DNA from: Paenibacillus antibioticophila
GTDB lineage: Bacteria > Bacillota > Bacilli > Paenibacillales > Paenibacillaceae
Reading direction: 5' to 3'
Assembly (NCBI RefSeq): GCF_000455265.1
Contig: NZ_HG005139.1
Location: 2,101,758 to 2,140,324, forward strand
Length of the DNA stretch: 38,567 nt
Shown here: piece by piece, positions 33,447-38,567 of the stretch
Layout: each line of letters opens with the position of its first letter
Position numbering within the stretch: position 1 is the stretch's first letter
The notes under the pieces: generated by a model
Databases searched by the model: none
Seen by the model: the letters and a program-made list of their open reading frames with translations, nothing else
Told to the model about the DNA's origin: nothing
Position numbers and translations under genes: made by a program

Positions 33447-33556
33447 CCGACGGACTTAGCGGTGCAGGGTTGTCTGCTGATTCCACTTCCTTGAAAATCC
33501 TCTTGCAGACCAAGCCCCCCTCATCGGCCGTAGCGTGAATAGGGTGTTATAGGATG
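33447..33556. repeat. attC-like repeat A (left arm missing)
   Basis: Shares with the full copy at 34894-35056 the blocks GACTTAGC-GGTGCAGGGTTGT, CTGCTGATTCC, TCGAAAATCCTCTTGC-like and GACCAAG, and the right arms AGCGTGAAT and GTGTTAT-AGGATG. The left outer arm is replaced by the small coding remnant. Confidence 0.65.
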
Positions 33557-33641
33557 TTTCGGACTTCTTCGAATATAACAACATATTGTTCTTTGGTTGT
33601 TTTTTTTTCCAGTCTTGATTTATCTTTACTCCAATTTCAGG

Positions 33642-33795
33642 TTTTCATGGTCCTGGAAATATGGTATCATTTGTATTTGAAAACCGGGTGCTGCTAACAC
33701 CCGGCTATACAATTGGCTTGGATGGATATATCCCTTCAGTCAATTAGGACACAAAAACCCACCTATGGCCGCGAAACCTTAGGGTGGGTTTTACT
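33642..33795 (+). ncRNA. Putative antitoxin RNA, copy 1
   Basis: A sigma-A type promoter, TTTTCA-N17-TATCAT (33642-33670), faces the toxin gene. The predicted RNA starts near 33677, has a strong 5' hairpin CCGGGTG-CTGCTAA-CACCCGG, and runs into the toxin 3' end, ending at the shared hairpin (33753-33792). Convergent RNAs overlapping at 3' ends are the arrangement of TxpA/RatA-type type I systems. Confidence 0.55.
33753..33792. terminator. Bidirectional terminator of the toxin locus, copy 1
   Basis: AAAAACCCACC and GGGTGGGTTTT face each other around a ~20-base loop, giving T-runs on both strands. It can end the toxin mRNA and the facing RNA alike. The same hairpin exists in copy 2 (37137-37176). 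Confidence 0.8.
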
Positions 33796-33886
33796 TTTTC
33801 TTGTAGTTATTCCCGATGTATGTTAAAAGAGCCAAGACAAATGTTGCGAATAGAATCATGATAGTAATTCCGTCTTTCAACTCCAT
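33791..33886 (-). CDS. Holin-like type I toxin, copy 1
   Basis: A 31-residue peptide: MELKDG, hydrophobic ITIMILFATFVLALLTYIG (about 7-25), then NNYKKK. This is the plan of the holin-like toxins of type I toxin-antitoxin systems in Bacillota, which insert into the membrane when not repressed by an antisense RNA. GAGGAGGTGAG lies close before the ATG, a very strong site, and its complement could be masked by CCCTTCG upstream. A facing RNA promoter lies beyond the 3' end. The protein is identical in copy 2 at 37175-37270. Confidence 0.8.
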   Translation of the reverse strand: MELKDGITIMILFATFVLALLTYIGNNYKKK

Positions 33887-34022
33887 GATCTCACCTCCTC
33901 TCGAAGGGAAACCATGCCCACCCAAGATTCAATTGTACTACCTTATCCTACCATAATATCCCAATAATTGATAGATCGCTCGTTGGTTGTCATCTTTATT
34001 ACAAGCTCTTACCGGAATTCCC

Positions 34023-34124
34023 CATTCCGGTATTCACGAACCCGAGAACCTTATACCCCCAATGGGAGCGAACCAAGGGACGGCGCAAGCCGGCCCGCAG
34101 CGTGAATATATCAGATATAGGATG
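34023..34124. repeat. attC-like repeat B (divergent centre)
   Basis: Left: CATTCCGGTATTCACGAACCCGAG-like start; right: GCGTGAATATATCAGATATAGGATG-like end. The inner arms TATTCACG and CGTGAATA pair perfectly. The centre differs from the other copies. It lies between the toxin locus and the DinB gene. Confidence 0.6.
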
Positions 34125-34152
34125 TCTGCGTCTTCTTCGAAATTCTGATAAT

Positions 34153-34842
34153 CTATATTTTTTGAATCCTTTTTTTGATTCGGATCGATTTATTCAAATG
34201 CAGAAAAATATGTCTTGTCGCAGGCATTAGTATTAATCCTGCTATTGTCTTATTTCCCCAATATTCAAGCAACCAAGATGCTTCTCTCTTTACTGCATTT
34301 TGCTCTTTAAGATTATCAATTCTTCCTGCATCTACTTTGTTTCTAAATTCACCTGGCAATAAATGAGATACAATTTCTCGAGTTTTTCGTCCTACTTCGA
34401 TTCGATATTCCAGTAATGCATTAATATCAATATTCTCACTTAGATCAGCAATTTCAATTTCTGTCATTTCGTTTCCCGAATGCGGATAATCCACTTTAAG
34501 TTTCTTAGCCCAATTATAGGTGTGTAATACTTGATCGCCTTCAGCTACGAGAATATTCATTGTCATATCTTCAATACGTGTAACATGCCACACATGCCAT
34601 ACAATAGAGTTCCGTGTATCAGGTGCTTCGACAGGATACTTTCGGAATGATTCCTCCATTAAATCCTTTAATAAATCATCTTCAAGAGTAGTAACTGGTG
34701 AATTGCTCATTTTTGATGAATGCAACAAACTATGTTGACTCAAGAAAAGGCCTATGGAATTCTGATATTCACTTGGTTTTAGAATAATACTGGTTAGTTT
34801 CTTATGATTTTCATTCCATTGCTTTCTTTGGCTCAGATCCAA
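34153..34842 (-). CDS. DinB family protein
   Basis: A 229-residue protein with a DinB-like four-helix fold: TRNSIVWHVWHVTRIEDMTMNIL (about 78-100, with the first metal-ligand His), a central helix pair, and the C-terminal WGNKTIAGLILMPATRHIFLHLNKSIRIK with the last His positions (TRHIFLHLN). DinB superfamily enzymes include thiol transferases that use bacillithiol or mycothiol, which would fit a genome with bsh genes, but this member's reaction is unknown. The start is TTG with GGGAGGG seven bases upstream. It fills the space between repeats B and C. Confidence 0.8.
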   Translation of the reverse strand: MDLSQRKQWNENHKKLTSIILKPSEYQNSIGLFLSQHSLLHSSKMSNSPVTTLEDDLLKDLMEESFRKYPVEAPDTRNSIVWHVWHVTRIEDMTMNILVAEGDQVLHTYNWAKKLKVDYPHSGNEMTEIEIADLSENIDINALLEYRIEVGRKTREIVSHLLPGEFRNKVDAGRIDNLKEQNAVKREASWLLEYWGNKTIAGLILMPATRHIFLHLNKSIRIKKRIQKI

Positions 34843-34893
34843 AATAATCCCTCCCTTTATTGAGATTTTCTATTTTAATGTTTTACGCTGATT

Positions 34894-35056
34894 TCCGATA
34901 ACGTTCTCGCATTTCTGACGTCCAAGTGGCTTAAGGCACAAATTGCCGGGTCGTCAGACTTAGCCGGTGCAGGGTTGTCCGCTGATTCCGCTTCTCCGAA
35001 AACCCATCTTGCGGACCAAGGGTGAATGCCCGATGCGTGAATGCGGTGTTATCGGA
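34894..35056. repeat. attC-like repeat C, best preserved copy
   Basis: A 163-base imperfect palindrome. Outer arms TCCGATAAC (34894-34902) and GTTATCGGA (35048-35056) are exact inverted matches. After short unpaired spacers come inner arms CGCATT..TGACG and CGTGAATGCG. Internal dyads follow: GGCTTAAG/CTTAGCC, GGCA/TGCC and GTCCGC/GCGGAC. Two pairs of arms with AAC and GTT at the ends and a long variable centre are the design of integron attC sites. Confidence 0.75.
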
Positions 35057-35081
35057 TGTTGTTGCCTTCCCCGAGTTACAT

Positions 35082-35485
35082 TTAATTAGCTTGTATGTAA
35101 ATCATGATTTCGTCTGCTTTTAAAATGACTTGTTCGTTTACTGACGCAATTCCTTTTCCGATTACAAACCCTCGTTTCTTCTTGATAATTTCATAATATA
35201 GGTCTATCCGATCCCCTGGATACGCTTGTCCTAGCACTTCTACTCCTTTAAGCCCAGATAGAAATCCAAGCCCTTTATCTGTAGAGATCATAGCAAATGC
35301 TCCTAATTGAGCAAGTGCTTCAACTATCAAGGTGCTTGGGACAGAGGCATCTTCTTCATAAAAAACCATTCATTTCTTGTAACAAGTTTATATCCCTTTG
35401 CCCATTTGTTTTCTTCAACCTCCAATACCTTATCAATAAATAAAAACGGATACCTATGAGGAATAGTACTTGAAATATCAATCAT
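35082..35485 (-). pseudogene. FabZ-like 3-hydroxyacyl-ACP dehydratase, frameshifted
   Basis: The N-terminal part from ATG at 35485 reads [20 protein letters not shown], then [10 protein letters not shown]. It then leaves frame at a run of six T (35360-35365 on the plus strand as A). The family sequence continues in the next frame as [43 protein letters not shown] and ends YIQAN. One more T would restore a hotdog-fold dehydratase of about 134 residues. Thus a single-base deletion in a homopolymer, or a sequencing error. FabZ dehydrates 3-hydroxyacyl-ACP in fatty acid synthesis; a short free-standing copy in an array may have another substrate. It lies 46 bases after hepT. Confidence 0.75.
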
Positions 35486-35530
35486 GACTTGACTCCACTT
35501 CTCTTCTCAGAATTACTCATTCAACAGCAC

Positions 35531-35842
35531 TTAAATTTGTTTATGTAATCCAGGCAGTTCATTCTTAACAACACTCCAGACAACCTGAATGTCTACTCCA
35601 AAATAGTCATGAATTAATACATCCCGTAAGCCTGCCATTTCACGCCACGGGATGTTTAGATATTGATTACGGTATTCCTTTGAAATTTTCTTGGTTGCCT
35701 CTCCCATGATCTCAAGATTTCTGATAACTGCATCTTGAATAATCCTTTGTCTAAAAAACTCTTCCTTTCCGGTTTGAGTAAATTCAAAGATATATTCAAT
35801 ACATTCTAAAATATGTGTTAAATAAACTTTTTCGTCCTTCAT
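35531..35842 (-). CDS. hepT: HepT-like toxin (HEPN domain)
   Basis: A 103-residue HEPN protein with the RX4HXY motif RDVLIHDY (R73, H78, Y80), the RNase-type signature of HepT. In described MntA-HepT systems HepT cleaves RNA and the nucleotidyltransferase MntA inactivates it by AMPylating the tyrosine of this motif. The ATG overlaps the stop of mntA (ATGA), giving the usual antitoxin-first order. Placed inside the repeat-separated array. Function inferred from motif and pairing. Confidence 0.85.
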   Translation of the reverse strand: MKDEKVYLTHILECIEYIFEFTQTGKEEFFRQRIIQDAVIRNLEIMGEATKKISKEYRNQYLNIPWREMAGLRDVLIHDYFGVDIQVVWSVVKNELPGLHKQI

Positions 35843-36129
35843 AATTGAATAGCCTCACTTAAGATATTATCTTTCATTTTCCAATGGATCGAATTCTCAG
35901 TTACTATATCCACCGGTCTATTCAACAGATCTTCAAGTTCGTTTTTTAAACGGATAAGGTCAAACAAAGATTTGTCCTCTTCAAATTCCACTAGAAAGTC
36001 AATATCACTATCCTCACGCTCTTCTCCGCGAGCTGCAGAACCAAACAAACTAATTTTCTTTGCACCATTTGATTTTGCAATACTAAGGATCAAACTGTGG
36101 TTGGATTTTATTAAAGATTGAATTGACAT
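35839..36129 (-). CDS. mntA: MntA-like nucleotidyltransferase antitoxin
   Basis: A 96-residue minimal nucleotidyltransferase with the complete GSX10DXD motif (GSAARGEEREDSDID, 30-44) needed to transfer AMP to HepT. TTG at 36144 could add five residues, but the ATG at 36129 has GGAGGTG at eight bases. It overlaps hepT by four bases. The pair is a type VII toxin-antitoxin system by motif; AMPylation has been shown for relatives only. Confidence 0.85.
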   Translation of the reverse strand: MSIQSLIKSNHSLILSIAKSNGAKKISLFGSAARGEEREDSDIDFLVEFEEDKSLFDLIRLKNELEDLLNRPVDIVTENSIHWKMKDNILSEAIQL

Positions 36130-36196
36130 TGACTTCACCTCCAATAAAAGTATATCACTTTTCAGTGTAATTAAGCATTTTAAGCTTTAGAAGTAT

Positions 36197-36275
36197 TCCG
36201 GATAACATTCTTTGTATTCACGAATCCTCACTGGCTTAAGGGCATAAGCTCCGGGTACGATGGACCTTTGAATTA
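36197..36275. repeat. attC-like repeat D (left part only)
   Basis: TTCCGGATAACATTCTTTG, GTATTCACGAATCC and GGCTTAAGGGCATAAGCTCCGG match the left half of copies C and E. The right arms are missing; the YdcF-like gene's stop lies at the break. Confidence 0.65.
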
Positions 36276-36947
36276 ACCCTCAAAAATTCTTTCTATATAG
36301 CTCTCTAAACCATTAACTATCCCTTTTACACATTCAATATCTCCTTTATGGCTATAGTATAGTATTCTTAAATACTCGCCGAAAATAAGTGATCTACTTT
36401 CCGGATAGAGCATCCAATTAAATTGATTGATATATATACCATTTATAATGGTTTCATATGAATAAGGACCCATCTCGATATTGTTAGGTAAGTATTTCCT
36501 TAAAGTCCGGTATTGCCTACCTGCAGCGTGACATTTCGAAACAAATAATAGACTGGATATATTCGAAAAATCAAAAATCTGTTTAGAATACAGCACATTC
36601 TCTTTGCTATTAGTGGACCTATCCTCTATATTAATTATTTCTTCAGGCACTCCGTTCAATAGTAATTTATCCTTTATTGATTGCGCTTCAGATTTACTTC
36701 CATCCATCCAGCTTTCGTGTTTTTTCCCATGGGTGGCTCCTCTACCACTAATTAATATTTCTTTAATTATTCCTTTTTGATAAGCATCTAACGTTTTTTG
36801 AAACGCACCTGGATCAGTACTCCCAAAAACAAAGATTAGATCTGCTTTCTTTATCTTCTGATCATTACAAAATACTTCTATTGTAAGCTCTTCAATTTGC
36901 TCATTCGTTAAATCAGGAACAGCAGGAAATTTAGGGATCATCGTCAT
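36273..36947 (-). CDS. YdcF/DUF218 (ElyC/SanA) family protein
   Basis: A 224-residue YdcF-like protein from the ATG chosen here. The family core is IKKADLIFVFGSTDPGAFQKTLDAYQKGIIKEILISGRG, then SEAQSIKDKLLLNGVPEEIINIEDRSTNSKENVLYSKQI and SSLLFVSKCHAAGRQYRTLRKYLP. Its reaction is unknown; the fold binds nucleotides, and relatives affect envelope carbohydrates. The frame is open to an ATG at 37010, but those first residues come from the adjacent toxin-locus duplicate. The ATG at 36947 has AAAGGA upstream, though rather far (about 12 bases), so the start is uncertain. Confidence 0.75.
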   Translation of the reverse strand: MTMIPKFPAVPDLTNEQIEELTIEVFCNDQKIKKADLIFVFGSTDPGAFQKTLDAYQKGIIKEILISGRGATHGKKHESWMDGSKSEAQSIKDKLLLNGVPEEIINIEDRSTNSKENVLYSKQIFDFSNISSLLFVSKCHAAGRQYRTLRKYLPNNIEMGPYSYETIINGIYINQFNWMLYPESRSLIFGEYLRILYYSHKGDIECVKGIVNGLESYIERIFEG

Positions 36948-37025
36948 ATGCTTTTTATTTCCTTTCAAATTTATTTTACTTAGGTTTCTTTTCCAGTTTT
37001 GATTTATCATTACTCCAATTTCAGG

Positions 37026-37179
37026 TTTTCATGGTCCTGGAAATATGGTATCATTTGTATTTGAAAACCGGGTGCTGCTAACACCCGGCTATACAATTGG
37101 CTTGGATGGATATATCCCTTCAGTCAATTAGGACATAAAAACCCACCTATGGCCGCGAAACCTTAGGGTGGGTTTTACT
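37026..37179 (+). ncRNA. Putative antitoxin RNA, copy 2
   Basis: Same promoter (TTTTCA-N17-TATCAT, 37026-37054), same CCGGGTG/CACCCGG hairpin and same shared terminator as copy 1. Because the sequences are nearly identical, either RNA could act on either toxin mRNA. Confidence 0.55.
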
Positions 37180-37270
37180 TTTTCTTGTAGTTATTCCCGA
37201 TGTATGTTAAAAGAGCCAAGACAAATGTTGCGAATAGAATCATGATAGTAATTCCGTCTTTCAACTCCAT
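37175..37270 (-). CDS. Holin-like type I toxin, copy 2
   Basis: The same 31-residue peptide as copy 1, with one membrane segment and a KKK end. The site upstream reads GAGGGGGTGAG, weaker than in copy 1, so its output may be lower. It lies between the YdcF-like gene and repeat E. Identified by size, topology, strong initiation region and facing RNA, not by experiment. Confidence 0.78.
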   Translation of the reverse strand: MELKDGITIMILFATFVLALLTYIGNNYKKK

Positions 37271-37400
37271 GATCTCACCCCCTCTCGAAGGGAAACCATG
37301 CCCACCCAAGATTCAATTGTACTACCTTATCCTACCATAATATCCCAATAATTGATAGAACGTTCGTTCGTTGTCTTCATTACAAGCTCTTGCCGGAATC

Positions 37401-37530
37401 TCCTATAACGTCCTTGTATTCACGAACCCGAGAGGCTTAAGGCAACGCAATTGCCGTAGCCCCGCCACTTAGCCTCGCAGGATTGTCTGCTGATTCCGCT
37501 TCCTCGAAAATCCTCTTCAGATCAAGGAAT
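37401..37530. repeat. attC-like repeat E (right arm lost)
   Basis: TCCTATAACGTCCTTG, GTATTCACGAACCCGAG, AGGCTTAAGGCA..TTGCCG, CACTTAGCCT, GATTGTCTGCTGATTCCGC, TCGAAAATCCTC and GATCAAGG follow the order of copy C. No GTTAT arm is seen to the right, so the array probably ends here. From 37531 to 37633 I see nothing else. Confidence 0.65.
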
Positions 37531-37633
37531 GACTCGTTCGATTGGCCAGTCGGCGATTGAACCAGTAACTCATATTGGGTTGCTTGCTTCTTCTATATTA
37601 AAGCGCTTTTGCAAAATTGGACAGAAAATAACT

Positions 37634-37670
37634 GCGAGCGTCCCCCTGTAGAGTACAGAGAAACGCTCGC
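37634..37670 (-). terminator. Terminator of the cupin operon
   Basis: GCGAGCGT and ACGCTCGC form an 8-bp stem, with CTGT/ACAG inside; on the minus strand it is followed by AGTTATTTT. It lies 17 bases past the cupin gene stop. Confidence 0.8.
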
Positions 37671-37686
37671 AATGATAACCAGTGAA

Positions 37687-38100
37687 TCAATTAATAAATA
37701 TTTCAAGTGCTCTTTTTCTAACATTAACTAACTCCGTCTCGCTCATTTCGCAATATTCACTGTTTTCATTTGTGGTGTTTGCGTCTTGAACATACATCAT
37801 TTTTGTGTCTTTTTGCATAATCGTATAAAACCAAGTATCTTGTGGTACATTATAGATCTTTCCCAGTTCCATCTCGATCAGTTCAATATCGAACCGATCA
37901 TCCTTCCTTTCCGATACCATTAGAATTGCCTTGCCTTTTACCAAAATGAATTGTTCGTCGGTTTCGCGATGCACTTCCAGACGATGAATGCCATTGATAT
38001 CGTTATCCGGTTTCCAGTTTTTAATGCATACCAGCCATTTCTCGTTTTTATATACGCATTCGATGCCTTCGCCCTCATGAGCATAGATATTCGCCTTCAT
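37687..38100 (-). CDS. Cupin-domain protein
   Basis: A 137-residue protein with a single cupin barrel: INGIHRLEVHRETDEQFILVKGKAILMVS (about 36-64) covers motif 1 with H48 and E53-type ligands, and the second motif is weak (YNVPQDTWFYTI). Such small cupins are often sugar isomerases, epimerases or binding proteins. It lies 30 bases after the sugar isomerase/epimerase gene on the same strand, so a role in that sugar pathway is likely. Specific reaction unknown. Confidence 0.75.
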   Translation of the reverse strand: MKANIYAHEGEGIECVYKNEKWLVCIKNWKPDNDINGIHRLEVHRETDEQFILVKGKAILMVSERKDDRFDIELIEMELGKIYNVPQDTWFYTIMQKDTKMMYVQDANTTNENSEYCEMSETELVNVRKRALEIFIN

Positions 38101-38130
38101 TAATTTATCATTCCTTTCGCAGGTTAACTA

Positions 38131-38567
38131 TTAAGATAAGTGCTCTTCGAACCACGTGAGCGAATCCCGCATCGCTTTTTCAGGATCCAGGATATACCTT
38201 CTATCCAGCAATTCAAGGCCCAGATATCCCTTATAATCGATATCATTCAGCGCCTTTAACGCTTCGGCCATATCCAACACGCCTTCTCCGGGAACGAGAT
38301 GTCCTCCGGGATTGCCATCAACAAAATGGACATGATTTAAATCATTTCCGAGTTCTCTTATGAAGTCATGGATCGTATCCTTACCTGTCGTTGCCATAAC
38401 ATCCGTATCCGCCAAGCCTTTCAAATACGGACTCCCGACTTCTTCGATCATCTTAGCGATATGCCCGGCCTGGTTAAATACTTGTGTAGAAAAGCTGGTA
38501 AACGCCTCCATGGGAAGATAGACTCCGTTCGTTTCAGCCGTTTTACAAATTTCGCTCAAAGATTCCC
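38131..38567 (-). CDS. Sugar phosphate isomerase/epimerase family protein, C-terminal part
   Basis: The gene runs off the right edge; about 145 C-terminal residues are visible. They match the xylose-isomerase-like TIM-barrel family (AP_endonuc_2): VYLPMEAFTSFSTQVFNQAG, VHFVDGNPGGHLVPGEGVLDM with the typical H-x-D-N and GxG loops, and YLGLELLDRRYILDPEKAMRDSLTW near the end. It is followed by the cupin gene and a terminator. Substrate cannot be told from this part. Confidence 0.85.
   Translation of the reverse strand, partial: ESLSEICKTAETNGVYLPMEAFTSFSTQVFNQAGHIAKMIEEVGSPYLKGLADTDVMATTGKDTIHDFIRELGNDLNHVHFVDGNPGGHLVPGEGVLDMAEALKALNDIDYKGYLGLELLDRRYILDPEKAMRDSLTWFEEHLS

Larger units (their letters stand above)
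33606..33990. repeat. Duplicated type I toxin locus, copy 1
   Basis: About 385 bases match 36990-37374 at a constant offset of 3384, with no indel and only a few substitutions, including non-coding parts. It contains the toxin gene, the facing RNA promoter and their common terminator. The near-identity argues for a recent duplication or joint acquisition. Confidence 0.85.
36990..37374. repeat. Duplicated type I toxin locus, copy 2
   Basis: Second copy of 33606-33990 at constant offset. Differences include the toxin ribosome binding site (GGGGGTGAG here, AGGAGGTGAG in copy 1) and one base before the terminator. Its left end abuts or overlaps the start region of the YdcF-like gene. Confidence 0.85.

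Noticed and set aside
32430..37680. CRISPR array
   Set aside because: The repeats are long, divergent, palindromic and separated by whole genes, without short regular spacers or cas genes.

Overview
The window looks like a chromosomal segment from a Paenibacillus-type Bacillota. Evidence: strong AGGAGG ribosome binding sites, frequent TTG and GTG starts, and a left end that keeps the Bacillus subtilis order ypjD - dapB - mgsA - bshB1 - bshA - cca - birA - panB. This is an inference from gene content and order; no database search was possible.

Positions 1-8300 are a conserved core. A leftward operon runs from a MazG-like protein through lysine/peptidoglycan, methylglyoxal, bacillithiol, tRNA CCA-addition and biotin genes to panB. 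The panB leader holds two tandem bulged hairpins and an intrinsic terminator, resembling a Pan-motif leader. A YitT-family membrane protein is transcribed the other way. Positions 8300-10000 hold an ECF sigma factor and its membrane partner.

Positions 10318-11455 are a compact element: one tyrosine recombinase gene between perfect 25-bp inverted repeats, so possibly invertible. It sits directly upstream of a rightward chemosensory operon, 11630-16357 (HD-GYP, CheW, CheA, MCP), that has no CheY, CheB or CheR.

Positions 16400-32430 are a run of small locally regulated modules: WYL regulator/VOC protein; TetR with a SHOCT-like protein, a frameshifted FMN-binding protein and a flavodoxin; SUKH, GNAT and a small membrane protein; PadR with an SGNH esterase; methyltransferase and DUF2071; an APH-like kinase; a MacB/FtsX-type ABC system divergent from a GntR(YtrA-type)-ABC operon. 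Several regulators have clear palindromic operators next to their genes.

Positions 32.58-37.53 kb are the most unusual part. Single leftward genes (methyltransferase, type I toxin, DinB, broken FabZ-like dehydratase, MntA/HepT pair, YdcF, second toxin copy) are separated by divergent copies of an imperfectly palindromic repeat of up to 163 bp. Its outer arms end in ATAAC and GTTAT, and it has a second inner pair of arms. The layout is that of a gene-cassette array with attC-like sites but no integron integrase in view. It carries three toxin-antitoxin modules, as large integron arrays often do. A decayed third copy of the type I toxin lies near 27 kb. The window ends in a cupin gene and a partial sugar isomerase/epimerase gene.
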